A DNA stretch of 64,000 bases. It comes from JAPULR01 sp963665075. Lineage in GTDB: Bacteria; Chloroflexota; Dehalococcoidia; Lucifugimonadales; GCA-2712585. The first letter of the stretch is position 1; every line of letters begins with the position of its first letter. The stretch spans positions 496,001 through 560,000 of the forward strand of contig OY762063.1 of the NCBI GenBank assembly GCA_963665075.1, read 5' to 3'. The position numbers and the translations under genes are program-made. Shown piece after piece: positions 25,561 to 34,905 of the stretch. The notes beneath the pieces were generated by a model. It made no database searches. It was not told the origin of the DNA and was given only the letters and a program-made list of their open reading frames with translations.

Positions 25561-25917
25561 ATGCCACAACTCGTACAGGAAAAATGCGTCGCCTGCCGCC
25601 GTGACGCCCCCAAAGTCACCGAATCCGAAATCGCCGAACTCCACCCCATCGTCGCCGATTGGGACTTGATAGAAGTGGACGGCGTCAACCGCCTCCAACG
25701 CGGCTTCCGCTTCCGCAACTTCCAGCAGGCAATGGACTTCTCCATAGACATAGGCCGAATCGCTGAGGACGAAGGCCATCATCCCAAGCTCGTCACCGAA
25801 TGGGGCCGCGTCACCATCGACTGGTGGACCCACAAAATCCGCGGCCTCCACCGCAACGACTTCATCATGGCCGCCAAAACCGACCGCGCCTTCCAGTCAA
25901 CCCTTCCGGCGGATTAA
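25561..25917 (+). CDS. Pterin-4a-carbinolamine dehydratase family protein
   Basis: A 118-residue protein with the dehydratase signature EDEGHHPKLVTEWGRVTIDW and, further on, THKIRGLHRNDF. The enzyme recycles the 4a-hydroxy pterin made by aromatic amino acid hydroxylases; no such hydroxylase is in the window, and members in hydroxylase-less bacteria have been linked to molybdopterin metabolism. An N-terminal CVACRRDAP segment (residues 9-17) is extra to the minimal domain and could bind metal. AAAGGAGG precedes the ATG. Confidence 0.93.
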   Translation: MPQLVQEKCVACRRDAPKVTESEIAELHPIVADWDLIEVDGVNRLQRGFRFRNFQQAMDFSIDIGRIAEDEGHHPKLVTEWGRVTIDWWTHKIRGLHRNDFIMAAKTDRAFQSTLPAD

Positions 25918-26001
25918 CCGCCTTATCTGTTGACACTAAGTCGCATCCCCCGCTAAAGTGGCACGCGCAGCCATCGCCCAAATTCAGACCGAAAACGCCC
26001 A

Positions 26002-27030
26002 ATGCCAATCAATCTCTCCCAAAAACTCAGGAACAAGCCCAAGGACTCCGAGGTAGCCGCAGGCGTCCGCGAATACAACGAACGCTACAGGACGGGCAAG
26101 CGCGGCGAGTGGGAAGAAAAGAAGCGCGCGTCCAGGGAATTCGCCATCCTTTACTATGATCTGGTCACGGACTTCTTTGAATACGGATGGGGCCGTTCCT
26201 TCCACTTCGCGCCCAGAAAGCCCGGCGAGAGCTTCAAGGCGTCGCTGGCCCGCCACGAACGCCGCATAGCGGACACCCTCGATCTCAAACCCGGCATGGT
26301 CGCCGCCGACCTGGGTTGCGGCGTCGGCGGGCCGCTCATGGAAATCGCCCGATACTCCGGCGCCAATATCGTCGGCGTCAACGCCAATGAGTATCAGCTC
26401 AAACGCGCCCGCAAGCTGACGAAAGAAGCCGACCTGACCCATCTCGCCGACTTTCTCCACTGCGACTTCCTCAACGTGGACGCTCCCGACGAGTCCTTCG
26501 ACGCCGTATACGCCATCGAAGCCACCTGCCACGCGCCCGACAAGGTCAGCGTCTATGGCGAGGCCTTCCGTTTGCTTAAGCCGGGCGCCTGCTTCGCCAA
26601 TTACGAGTGGTGCATGACCGATCGCTTCGACCCGGACAACCTCCTGCACCAAAGAATCAAGGCGGACATTGAGCTGGGCGTCGGCGTCGTCCAAATAGAT
26701 GGCCGGCAAACCGTTGACGACGCTTTTGAAGCGGTGGGCTTCGAAGTGTTGGAAATCCGCGACCTGGCAATTCAGGACGGGCCGTCCATTCCCTGGCATC
26801 AACCCCTGGTTGGTTCGGGCCTGTCCTTCGCCAGCTTTCGCAGTTCCCGAATCGGTCGCTGGATTACCCAGAACATCCTGAAAATTCTTGAGACGCTGCG
26901 AATTGCGCCGAAAGGAAGCGTTCACGTCTCGGAGATGCTGAACCTCGGCGCCGATGCCCTGGTCGAGGCCGGACGGCTCGGCATCTTCACCCCCATGTAT
27001 TTCATCCACGCCCGCAAGCCCGCATCCTGA
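26002..27030 (+). CDS. Sterol 24-C-methyltransferase-like SAM-dependent methyltransferase
   Basis: A 342-residue class I methyltransferase that follows the eukaryotic sterol C-24 methyltransferase (Erg6/SMT1) pattern along its whole length: FFEYGWGRSFHFAPRKPGES then ARHE, SAM motif I DLGCGVGGPLMEIAR, GVNANEYQLKRA, FDAVYAIEATCHAP, FANYEWCMTDRFDPDN, DIELG, and the C-terminal IAPKGSVHV and LFTPM-like (IFTPMYF) end. In eukaryotes the enzyme alkylates the sterol side chain at C-24. Related bacterial enzymes have been reported in uncultured lineages. No sterol-synthesis genes (squalene epoxidase, oxidosqualene cyclase) are in the window, so it may act on host or environmental sterols or on another isoprenoid. 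No clear ribosome binding site is seen. Confidence 0.85.
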   Translation: MPINLSQKLRNKPKDSEVAAGVREYNERYRTGKRGEWEEKKRASREFAILYYDLVTDFFEYGWGRSFHFAPRKPGESFKASLARHERRIADTLDLKPGMVAADLGCGVGGPLMEIARYSGANIVGVNANEYQLKRARKLTKEADLTHLADFLHCDFLNVDAPDESFDAVYAIEATCHAPDKVSVYGEAFRLLKPGACFANYEWCMTDRFDPDNLLHQRIKADIELGVGVVQIDGRQTVDDAFEAVGFEVLEIRDLAIQDGPSIPWHQPLVGSGLSFASFRSSRIGRWITQNILKILETLRIAPKGSVHVSEMLNLGADALVEAGRLGIFTPMYFIHARKPAS

Positions 27031-27062
27031 ACGTCATAGACGCTAACGTCTAGTCAATTCGG

Positions 27063-27614
27063 ATGCGTCGCGGCGATTCCTTCTCCGTTAGAGTCACCCG
27101 CGTCAAGGACGGCGACGGCATGATCGCCGTCCGCCTCGGCTGGTTCCGACGCCAACGCGAATCCCTCGAAATCCGCCTCCACGCCATCGACGCCCCCGAA
27201 TACGACCAGCCCCTCGGCCCCGAATCCGCCCGCCGCCTCCGCAAAATCGCCGAAGGCAAGCGCTTCACCCTCAAAGTCTGGGAACCCCAAGACCCCTACG
27301 GACGCGTCGTCAGCGTCCTCTACCAAAACCGCCTCAACCGCTCCGTCAACCGCCAAATGGTCGAATCCGGCCTCGCCTACCGCTTCACCCGCTACGGCGA
27401 AATGCCCGGCCTCAACCTCGCCAACGCCGAAAGAAACGCCCGCCGTCGCAAGCTCGGCGTCTGGAGCCTCCCCAAAGGCGGCGTCCGCCCCTGGCATCAC
27501 CGCCGCCGCCAGCGCGCCGCCGCCAGCCGCCAAAAGAACCTCCTATATCAGACCCTACGCCTCGCCTTCAAAACCCTCGCATGGCTCCTCCGCAAACTCC
27601 TCCGCCTCCGCTAA
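27063..27614 (+). CDS. Thermonuclease (SNase-like) family protein
   Basis: A staphylococcal-nuclease-like OB-fold domain occupies residues about 5-140: VTRVKDGDGMIAV, IRLHAIDAPEYDQ, KVWEPQDPYGRVVSVLY and KLGVWSLP. The Asp and Arg residues of the calcium-dependent active site (DGD, RLHAIDAPE, GRVVS) are present. No signal peptide is seen, so unlike the secreted staphylococcal enzyme it is probably intracellular. The last 45 residues are strongly basic and partly hydrophobic (RRRQRAAASR, then LLYQTLRLAFKTLAWLLRKL) and could form an amphipathic membrane- or nucleic-acid-binding helix. It lies 32 bases after the methyltransferase. Confidence 0.88.
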   Translation: MRRGDSFSVRVTRVKDGDGMIAVRLGWFRRQRESLEIRLHAIDAPEYDQPLGPESARRLRKIAEGKRFTLKVWEPQDPYGRVVSVLYQNRLNRSVNRQMVESGLAYRFTRYGEMPGLNLANAERNARRRKLGVWSLPKGGVRPWHHRRRQRAAASRQKNLLYQTLRLAFKTLAWLLRKLLRLR

Positions 27615-27859
27615 CCCCCACCCCCTCTACCCGTACCGTCATTCCCGCGCAGGCGGGAATCCACCCCCTCCCTTCCCCCTCGACGGTGGAAGGTTAGGAT
27701 GGGGGCGACTCCCTTCGCCACTCACCCTGAGCACACTCCCCCGCTCACCCTGAGCTTGTCGAAGGGTCGAGCGGAGGGGGCCGGGGGGAGGCGAAGGGTA
27801 ACGGCGAAGGGTCGAGCCCCCCGTTGACCCTCCCCCAAACTCCCGCTACCATCCCCCCC
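27615..27859. repeat. Short repeat cluster
   Basis: One full ATTCCCGCGCAGGCGGGAAT palindrome near 27641, one GGTGGAAGGTTAGGATGGGGGC tail of the MITE-like family and CCCTGAGCTTGTCGAAGGGT copies. No gene is seen. Confidence 0.7.
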
Positions 27860-28846
27860 ATGCTATTCATCAACCGCAATGAAGTCGCCCAACTGCTGGA
27901 CCTCGACGCCCTCATCGACGCCCTCGCCCCCGCGATGGCCGAACTCTCCGACGGCAACATCTCCCAACCCCCACGAATCGGCGCCCAAATCAGTGAGCGC
28001 GAAGGCAACCTCCTAGTCATGCCCGCCTACCTCCCCGGCTCCCACTCCCTGGCCGTCAAACTCGTGAGCATCTTCCCCCATAACCACGCCCTCGGAATCC
28101 CCAGCCACCAAGCCCTAATCGCCGTCTTCGACGCCCAAACCGGCGCGCCAGCCGCCATCATGGACGGCGAACACATAACCGCCATGCGCACCGCCGCCGG
28201 CTCCGCCCTCGCCACCCGCCTGCTCGCCCGCCCCGACGCCGGCGTCCTCGCCATCCTCGGCACGGGCGTCCAAGCCAAAGCCCACGCCATCGCCATCCCC
28301 CGCGTCCGTCCCATTTCGGAAATCCGAATTGCTGGACGAGACGCTGCCAAAGCCAAATCCCTTGCCCAAGAACTTTCGACTGAACTCAACATCACCGCCT
28401 CAGCCACCGACTCCTTCAAAGACGCCGTATCCGACGCCGACGTGATCTGCGCCTGCACCCACGCCGACACCCCCGTCCTGCATGGTCAATGGCTCAACCC
28501 CGGCGCCCACGTCAACTCCGTCGGCCTCAACTTCCAAGGACGCGAACTCGACGAAGAAGTTGTGCGTCGTTCAAAAGTCTTCGTTGAATCGAGAGAAGCC
28601 TCCCTCGCCGCGCCCCCCGCCGGCGCCAACGACCTCACCTGGCCCATCCGAGACGGCATTATCGACGAATCACACGTCCTCGCCGAAATCGGCGAACTCG
28701 TGACGGGCGTCCACCCCGGCCGCGCCTCGAACGACGAAATCACCCTCTACAAATCCGTCGGCGTAGCCGCCCAGGACGCCATAGCCGCCCGCATGGTCCT
28801 CAACACCGCCATAGAAAAAGGCATCGGCCTCAACATAGAAATGTAG
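27860..28846 (+). CDS. Ornithine cyclodeaminase/mu-crystallin family protein
   Basis: A 328-residue NAD(P)-binding protein of the ornithine cyclodeaminase, mu-crystallin and alanine dehydrogenase family. Motifs: KLVSIFPHN near residue 63, the ALIAVFDAQTGAPAAIMDG block, TAMRTAAGSALATRLLAR, the dinucleotide motif LAILGTGVQAKAHA, and HVNSVGLNFQGREL. I place the start at ATG 27860 because family homology begins there; an upstream start at 27824 lies in repeat sequence. The reaction (amino acid deamination, imine reduction or other) cannot be assigned. It stands alone between repeats. Confidence 0.9.
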   Translation: MLFINRNEVAQLLDLDALIDALAPAMAELSDGNISQPPRIGAQISEREGNLLVMPAYLPGSHSLAVKLVSIFPHNHALGIPSHQALIAVFDAQTGAPAAIMDGEHITAMRTAAGSALATRLLARPDAGVLAILGTGVQAKAHAIAIPRVRPISEIRIAGRDAAKAKSLAQELSTELNITASATDSFKDAVSDADVICACTHADTPVLHGQWLNPGAHVNSVGLNFQGRELDEEVVRRSKVFVESREASLAAPPAGANDLTWPIRDGIIDESHVLAEIGELVTGVHPGRASNDEITLYKSVGVAAQDAIAARMVLNTAIEKGIGLNIEM

Positions 28847-29139
28847 GGACGGTTCGCGAACCCCCTATCTCTTCTCCCTTCCCCCTTGACGAGGGAAGGC
28901 TAGGATGGGGGTGAAATCCCACCCACCAACAAATCCCGTAGGGGCGATTGGCGAATCTCCCTTCCCCCTCCGCTCACCCTTCCCTGTAGGGGCGACCGGC
29001 CGGTCGCCCCTACCCAGCTGCGCTACAATCTCATCCTCAAGACGCAACCCCTTTCGTCATTCCGGCGAAAGCCGGAATCCATCTTCTCCTCTTATCCCCT
29101 CTCCCATCCTGGGAGAGGGTTAGGGTGAGGGCGCGCCCC
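28847..29139. repeat. Repeat cluster between convergent genes
   Basis: Holds a GGGACGGTTCGCGAACCCCC dyad right after the stop, the 28-bp palindrome with GACCGGCCGGTC core (28986-29013), a CATTCCGGCGAAAGCCGGAATCC hairpin near 29058, and a CCATCCTGGGAGAGGGT copy. These hairpins may also terminate both convergent transcripts. No gene is seen. Confidence 0.75.
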
Positions 29140-30264
29140 CTAATTCTTCCCCAACACCCGCGGCCCGTACAGCCGCACCGAATTGTCCCACAGAATCTTC
29201 CGCTTCACCTCATCGGCGATGTCATGGCCGAGGAAGCTGTCCACCGCCCCCGGAATCGGCGCGTCCGGGTGCGGCCAGTCCGTGTTGAAAATCAGATTGT
29301 CGTTCAACTGCGACGCCGCAAACTCCAACTGCCCCTCGTCCGCGTCGCACGCCACGAAGCACTGCCTCGCGAAATACTCGCTCGGTGTCAACCGCACCTC
29401 CTCGCCGTACTGGAACCGCCCCTGACGCCCCACGGCGTGGTCGTCCATCCGACTCAACCACCACGGCACCCACCCCGCATTCGCCTCCAGAAACGACACC
29501 CGCAGGTTCGGGAACCGCTCCAGCACCTCGCCGAAAATCAACGTCCCCATCGCCAGCATCGCGTCCAGCGGAAACGACAGCGCGTGGCTCACCGACGCCA
29601 GCGTCGGCGTGGTCGTGTAGTCCTTGAACACCCTCTGCTGCGACCCGCCCCCGTGGAACGACGCCGCCAGGCTCAACTCGTCCAGCGTCTCCCAAAGCGG
29701 ATCAAACTCCGCGTCCGACCACTTCCGCGAACCGCCTGGATCCGGCAGGTTGATAGCCGTCGCCTGCGGACACGGCCCCATCCGCCGCGCCTCCTCGATG
29801 GCCTCGTTCACGTCCAACAGCGTCACCTGCGCGATGAACTGCACCCGTCCGTCCGAGTCCCTGCAATAGTCCGTCGCCCAGTTGTTGTAGGCGCGCACCA
29901 ACGCCGCCTGCAACTTCGGGTCCGTGATGCTCGACGAAGTGGCGCTGTTCCCGTTCGTGGGGAACCCCACCTGAATGTCCAGCCCCTCCTTGTCGATCTC
30001 CGTCAAACGGTCGGGCAGCGCCCACCAGTTGCGCCAGGCGTCCCCGAACCGCTCCTCGCAGTCGGCGAACACGCTCTCCGGGCGGACCGACCCGCGACCC
30101 TCCGGAAACGCCTCGCAAGGATGGTAGTTGAACAGATACCGCCCCACGTGCCCGCTCACCAGCGGACGCCGATGGTGGTACGGCTGCTCCACGTAATTGT
30201 CCCAAATATCCAGCGGCTCCTGCATATGCCCGTCCCCGTCAATAACCCGATAACCGTTCCTCAT
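29140..30264 (-). CDS. Amidohydrolase-2 family metal-dependent hydrolase
   Basis: A 374-residue amidohydrolase-2/ACMSD-like enzyme. Motifs are YRVIDGDGHMQEPLD (metal-binding start), LAASFHGGGSQ, VSFLEANAGWVPWWLSRMDDH and NLIFNTDWPHPDAPIPGA with the metal-ligand Asp. The start at 30264 follows GGAGGGTGAA; the open frame extends 23 codons upstream without homology. It is a diverged relative of the enzyme at 15142, sharing the DADGH/DGDGH opening and the DWPH end. Substrate unknown. Confidence 0.9.
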   Translation of the reverse strand: MRNGYRVIDGDGHMQEPLDIWDNYVEQPYHHRRPLVSGHVGRYLFNYHPCEAFPEGRGSVRPESVFADCEERFGDAWRNWWALPDRLTEIDKEGLDIQVGFPTNGNSATSSSITDPKLQAALVRAYNNWATDYCRDSDGRVQFIAQVTLLDVNEAIEEARRMGPCPQATAINLPDPGGSRKWSDAEFDPLWETLDELSLAASFHGGGSQQRVFKDYTTTPTLASVSHALSFPLDAMLAMGTLIFGEVLERFPNLRVSFLEANAGWVPWWLSRMDDHAVGRQGRFQYGEEVRLTPSEYFARQCFVACDADEGQLEFAASQLNDNLIFNTDWPHPDAPIPGAVDSFLGHDIADEVKRKILWDNSVRLYGPRVLGKN

Positions 30265-30380
30265 TTCACCCTCCAAAATTCGATTTCCAACGCGCCTTCC
30301 CATCCCCCTCACCCAGGAGAATACTCCTCGCACAGCTTATTGTCTAGAAGGGAAAGCGGCTGCGGCATTCCAAATATCTG

Positions 30381-32606
30381 CTACTCCTTAGATCTAACTT
30401 GCTGGTTTAACAGAATCCTCGCTAACCTCAGCTCATCGTATTCAAATGAATCTCCCAGTCTTTCCTTCACTAAAGACAAGAGCACATCCCCATTCTCACC
30501 AAAAGCCTTCTCAATTTCCATCAGTCTATCCGCTGTTGGAGCCATCTGACTAACGTCTACGAAAACCCCATTGGCCGCAATTCTCTCAATATGCCCCAAT
30601 ATGGTGGAACGAACCAGCCCCCTTTTCGCAGCTATTTCATCCACGGTTAGACCTTCTTCCACCAGCTGCCTTGTCTTCTCATGAGTTGGGCTAAGACGAT
30701 TCGCATGTACAGGCCTTCCGTCGCCATCGTCCCTCCCACTCCGTGTCGGCGGCCTAGAGATGGTTATACCGTTGGCCTCTACATATTCCCGAATCACCCC
30801 AAGAAACTGCTCGCCGTACTCTTCCAGCTTCAACCGACCCACCCCGTGTATCCTAGAAAATTCCCCTTCATCCTGGGGGTAAATCGCCGCCATCTGCCTT
30901 AAGGACACGTCCCCGAACACCACGTAAGGCGGGACGCCTCGTTCTCCGGCCAACCGCCTTCTCAAAGCCCTCAATTCTTCAAACAGCCCTTCATCAAACT
31001 GCACAGGGTCCGTCGATTGACTATACCGCCGCCGCTTGACCTCCTCCGCCGGCCTGATCAAAATAATCGCCTCACGCTTCCGTAAGAACTCCTTTCCCGC
31101 TTCTGAAAGTGACAGCGTCGGATAATCCCCCTTGTTGCGAACCAGCAGCCCCTTCGCCTGCAGCTGTCCAACCAACTCCTTCAACTGTTTCCGGCTGAAA
31201 TCCCTGACGATTCCGTAGACGCTCAATCTCTCGTGCCCAGCGGCGAGAATCTTCTTGTTCCTGCTCCCCACCAACACCCTCACAACGTGGGTCACCCCGT
31301 ACATTTCTCCCGTGCGCACCACCGCCGAAAGTATCTTCTGAACTACCTCGGTAGCGTCGAACGCCTTCTCAGGCTCAAGACAAACATCGCACGCCCCGCA
31401 ATTATCCTCGCCGTATTGCTCCCCAAAATATCCAAGCAAGAACCGGCGTCGACACGTAGGACTCTGCGTATATTCCACCATCTTGTCCAGCTTCTCCCGT
31501 GCGTTGCGCCGTTCCGCCTCGTCTTCCATCCGGCTGATGAAATACTCCTGCTTGCTCCTGTCCCCAAGGCTGAAGAAAGCTACGCAATCGCTGGGCAGCC
31601 CGTCCCTGCCGGCGCGCCCCGTCTCCTGATAGTAGGCTTCGATGGACTTGGGCAGACTATAGTGAACGACCAACCTCACGTCCGGCTTGTCAATCCCCAT
31701 CCCGAAGGCGATGGTCGCCACAATCACCGGCGTCCTATCCTGAATAAACTTGTCCTGAGTCTCCCTTCGCGTTACTGCGTCCAGCCCGGCGTGATAAGGC
31801 AACGCCGAAACGCCCTGGCCCCGCAACTGGCCGGCCAATTCCTCCGTGTCCTTCCTGGAGAAGCAATAGATGATTGCGGACTCACCTTTGTGCGATTCAA
31901 GAAGCCCCAGCAGTTCGTCAAATGCATTGCCGTCCCTCGGACGCACCGAATAGCTGAGGTTGGATCGGTTGAAGCTGGAAACATACATCCGGTCTTCGCC
32001 TATCCCCAGCTGGCCGATAATGTCTTCCCGCACCCTCTCCGTCGCGGTAGCCGTCAGCGCAATCACGGGCGTCGAGGGAAAGCTCCGCCTCAATTCCAAC
32101 AGGTTGCGATAATCAGGACGGAACTCGTGCCCCCATTCGGAAATGCAATGAGCTTCGTCAATCGCAATCAGACTTACTCTTATTCCCTCAAGGAACCGCC
32201 TAAATCCCGGAATTGCCAGACGCTCAGGCGCCACGTACAGCAGCTTTACGGCCCCTTTGTGCACTTCCCCCTGTATCCGCCAAGTCTCCCTGTTGGGCAG
32301 GCTGGAGTTGATGAATCGAGAAGGAATGCCGTTCGCATTGAGCGCGTCCACCTGGTCCTTCATCAACGCAATCAATGGGGAGACAACCAGCGTCACGCCT
32401 TCGAATATCAATGAAGGAAGCTGATAGCATAGCGACTTCCCGCCACCCGTTGGCATAACCGCCAGCACATCCCGATTCCCTAGTACATCGCGGATAATCT
32501 CCTCTTGCGGATGCCAAAAGCTATCGTAGCCAAACTTGTCCTTGAGGACTGAAATTGGCTCAACGGCGGTGTTCATCTGTGCAGGCGTATTCCCAACTAC
32601 TACCAT
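30381..32606 (-). CDS. recQ: ATP-dependent DNA helicase RecQ
   Basis: A 741-residue 3'-5' helicase for recombination and fork repair. Domains in order: helicase core with MPTGGGKSLCYQLPSL, VVSPLIALMKDQV, AIDEAHCISEWGHEFRPDY, ALTATAT and QETGRAGRDGLPSDC (residues about 45-350); zinc-binding RecQ-Ct with CRRRFLLGYFGEQYGEDNC and CDVC; winged helix; HRDC domain (EELRALRRRLAGERGVPPYV, about 535-620); and a C-terminal helix-turn-helix (VEEGLTVDEIAAKRGL, about 650-690), as in the longer RecQ forms. The first codon is ATG at 32606, but ATG 32576 is an alternative and neither has a strong ribosome site. Confidence 0.96.
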   Translation of the reverse strand: MVVVGNTPAQMNTAVEPISVLKDKFGYDSFWHPQEEIIRDVLGNRDVLAVMPTGGGKSLCYQLPSLIFEGVTLVVSPLIALMKDQVDALNANGIPSRFINSSLPNRETWRIQGEVHKGAVKLLYVAPERLAIPGFRRFLEGIRVSLIAIDEAHCISEWGHEFRPDYRNLLELRRSFPSTPVIALTATATERVREDIIGQLGIGEDRMYVSSFNRSNLSYSVRPRDGNAFDELLGLLESHKGESAIIYCFSRKDTEELAGQLRGQGVSALPYHAGLDAVTRRETQDKFIQDRTPVIVATIAFGMGIDKPDVRLVVHYSLPKSIEAYYQETGRAGRDGLPSDCVAFFSLGDRSKQEYFISRMEDEAERRNAREKLDKMVEYTQSPTCRRRFLLGYFGEQYGEDNCGACDVCLEPEKAFDATEVVQKILSAVVRTGEMYGVTHVVRVLVGSRNKKILAAGHERLSVYGIVRDFSRKQLKELVGQLQAKGLLVRNKGDYPTLSLSEAGKEFLRKREAIILIRPAEEVKRRRYSQSTDPVQFDEGLFEELRALRRRLAGERGVPPYVVFGDVSLRQMAAIYPQDEGEFSRIHGVGRLKLEEYGEQFLGVIREYVEANGITISRPPTRSGRDDGDGRPVHANRLSPTHEKTRQLVEEGLTVDEIAAKRGLVRSTILGHIERIAANGVFVDVSQMAPTADRLMEIEKAFGENGDVLLSLVKERLGDSFEYDELRLARILLNQQVRSKE

Positions 32607-32640
32607 TCAAAGCCCGGAAATCGGCGTACCCCTCCCTAGA

Positions 32641-33900
32641 CTAATCCACCACCCGCTGAAACGCCCGCCGCAGCCTCGGCCCAATCTCCCGCAGATGCTC
32701 CAACGACGCGTTGCTGAACGCCAGCCGCACGTGCGTGTCCGCCACGCCCTCCTTGTCCACGTAGAAATTCGTCCCCGGCGGAAACAACAACCCCTCGTAA
32801 GCCGCCGCTTCCGACACCTCCGTCGAAGTCGCCCCCAGACACTCGAACCAGAAGAAAAACCCGCCGCCCGGCGCATTGAACCGCACGTATGGCTCGCAAT
32901 GCTCCCGCAGCGACTCCGCCAGCGTCGCGCACTTCTCCGCATACACCGGCCTCATCCGCCGGATGTGCGGGTCCAGCCGCCCCGACCCGATGAACTCCGC
33001 CAGCATGTGTAGCAGCAACGGACTCGTCCCCATGTCGAACCGCACCCGCCCCAGCGCGTCGATGTGCTCCTTCGACGCCTGAATCCACCCCGCCCGCAGC
33101 CCCGTCGCGATAACCTTGCTGAACGTCCCGATTTTCAACACCCCCGCGCCCTCCGCCATCGAATATATCGACCTCGGCGGCGCCTCGTTGAAGAACAACT
33201 CGCTGTACGTCGCGTCCTCCACAATCAACACCCGCTCCCGCGCGCATAAATCTATCAACGCCGCCCGTCGCGCCTCCGTAAGCGTCGTCCCCGTCGGATT
33301 CTGATAATCGGGATTCAGATAGACGAACTTGACCCGCTTCCCCTCCGACTTCGCCCTCTGAATCGCCTCCGCCACCCCGTCCACTGAGATGCCGTCGTCC
33401 TCCACCATCACCTCAATCAACTCCGCCATGTGCCCCCGAATCGCCCGCGTCGTCCCCGAATACGACGGCCCCTCGACAACCACCACGTCGCCGGGGTCGA
33501 TGAACGCCTGGCACAGATTGTCCAGACACCCCGACCCTCCGTTGTGGACGATGAAATTGTCCGGCTCGAAACTCATCCCGTCCAACACGGCCTGCCGCTC
33601 CGTCATCGCCTCCCGCAGCCCCTCGAACCCCAGCACCCCGCCGTACCGCAACGCTTCATCCGGCTTGCCGTTCAGGATGCGCCCCAGCGCCGCCTCCAAC
33701 TCCCCCGACGGCAGCGTCGCCGCGTCGGGAATCCCCCCTGCGGCGATAATCGGGTCCGGATGCGGCGCCGGCAGCTGCCAGCCCGCCCCCGCGTCCGTCG
33801 CCGTTCCCGCCCCAACCGTCAACGCCGAGTCCGACAAAAAGTCCCGAATGTCCGCCTTTGACCACGCCTGAACCGCGGCGCTTCCCGAATTTGTAGTCAT
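32641..33900 (-). CDS. PLP-dependent aminotransferase (class I/II, LysN/MocR-like)
   Basis: A 419-residue fold-type I aminotransferase of the 2-aminoadipate/aromatic group. Visible features: FIVHNGGSGCLDNLCQAF with the cofactor-binding region, KFVYLNPDYQNPTGTTL, LIVEDATYSELFF, the Schiff-base lysine in KIGTFSKVIATGLRAGW and the C-terminal LRLAFSNAS-like block with the substrate-binding Arg. The N-terminal winged-helix domain of MocR regulators is missing, so it is an enzyme. AAGGGAG precedes the ATG. The donor/acceptor pair is unknown. Confidence 0.92.
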   Translation of the reverse strand: MTTNSGSAAVQAWSKADIRDFLSDSALTVGAGTATDAGAGWQLPAPHPDPIIAAGGIPDAATLPSGELEAALGRILNGKPDEALRYGGVLGFEGLREAMTERQAVLDGMSFEPDNFIVHNGGSGCLDNLCQAFIDPGDVVVVEGPSYSGTTRAIRGHMAELIEVMVEDDGISVDGVAEAIQRAKSEGKRVKFVYLNPDYQNPTGTTLTEARRAALIDLCARERVLIVEDATYSELFFNEAPPRSIYSMAEGAGVLKIGTFSKVIATGLRAGWIQASKEHIDALGRVRFDMGTSPLLLHMLAEFIGSGRLDPHIRRMRPVYAEKCATLAESLREHCEPYVRFNAPGGGFFFWFECLGATSTEVSEAAAYEGLLFPPGTNFYVDKEGVADTHVRLAFSNASLEHLREIGPRLRRAFQRVVD

Positions 33901-34161
33901 TTCTTTCTCCCTTTACTGCTTACGTCTGTTCGACGCGCAAAAGCACCCCCCAAACGCTTGCCAAAGTCTACCACATAACGCAATCCCACAAAGCAACCCC
34001 CCACCCGACCCACAATGCATCCTCGCTCACCCTGAGCCTGTCGAAGGGTCGAGCGCCGCCGCCGTCATTCCGGCGAAAGCCGGAATCCAGTCTTTTCCCT
34101 TCCCCCTCGATATAGCCCCTTGCATAACCGTCATTCCCGCAAAGGCGCGAATCCGACATCA
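33901..34161. repeat. Intergenic repeats
   Basis: An A/C-rich leader of the aminotransferase is followed by a CTCACCCTGAGCCTGTCGAAGG copy (34025-34050), a CATTCCGGCGAAAGCCGGAATCC hairpin (34063-34088) and a CCTTGCATAACCGTCATTCC copy. The last palindrome is damaged (CGCAAAGGCGCGAAT). No gene is seen. Confidence 0.7.
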
Positions 34162-34905
34162 TCAAGGCTCATATCCGCACACGCCCACTTCTTCGGTGTC
34201 CTCGCAGTTGACCCCTCGCTCCTCCATCAAGTCGTCAACAAATCGGTCTACGTCATCCCTGTTATTGGTATTCAACACGTAGACCTCATACCCCTGCACA
34301 TAGACAAAATCCTCTGTGTGTCTTTCAATCCGCAGAGCATGATTTGGAATTTGCAGATAGGCAGACTTATGCAGCATATACAGTTCCACGGTATAACCTC
34401 CTGGTTCAACATCGTACCAATAGAAGAACTCCTCCGCCCCTGGGTTGTAGAGTCTGGCTTTGTAAGAAAGTTGATGGTTGTCCAGCCTCTCTAATATCCC
34501 TTCCCTGCGAAGTTCCCATTCGTCCTTCGGCTGTTCCTCGGAAAACCACCACGGAATCGACAATATCCCCAACAAGATGCCCAAAGCTAATATGCCCATT
34601 ACTGAAAACGGCGCCAGCCTGTAGAAGAAGCTATCCGGTTTCTGCGGGTCGCCATTATCATCCTCGGCAGTCCCCTCCAACCACAACCGGTGCGCGTGAT
34701 ACACATTCCAAACCAAAAGCGGTCCAATGGCAAACACAATAGCCGCCGGTACCGGCATCATATCCAGCCTGAACAAGGCTATGAACGACGCCAGCAGTGC
34801 ACATACCAAATAATGAACGGCGAACGCTCGAATGCGTCCCAACAGCAGATATCCCAAGCCAAAACCGGGAATGAACGTAAGAAATACTGCTGCGAGATGA
34901 ATCAT
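34162..34905 (-). CDS. Membrane protein of unknown function
   Basis: A 247-residue protein with four hydrophobic spans (about 5-24, 28-46, 50-68 and 97-117) followed by a soluble C-terminal domain of about 125 residues containing LSYKARLYNPGAEEFFYW and GGYTVELYMLHKSAYLQ, which looks beta-rich. I do not recognise a family. The gene is A/T-richer than its neighbours and stands alone between repeats and the ThDP enzyme, like other accessory genes here. Confidence 0.75.
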   Translation of the reverse strand: MIHLAAVFLTFIPGFGLGYLLLGRIRAFAVHYLVCALLASFIALFRLDMMPVPAAIVFAIGPLLVWNVYHAHRLWLEGTAEDDNGDPQKPDSFFYRLAPFSVMGILALGILLGILSIPWWFSEEQPKDEWELRREGILERLDNHQLSYKARLYNPGAEEFFYWYDVEPGGYTVELYMLHKSAYLQIPNHALRIERHTEDFVYVQGYEVYVLNTNNRDDVDRFVDDLMEERGVNCEDTEEVGVCGYEP

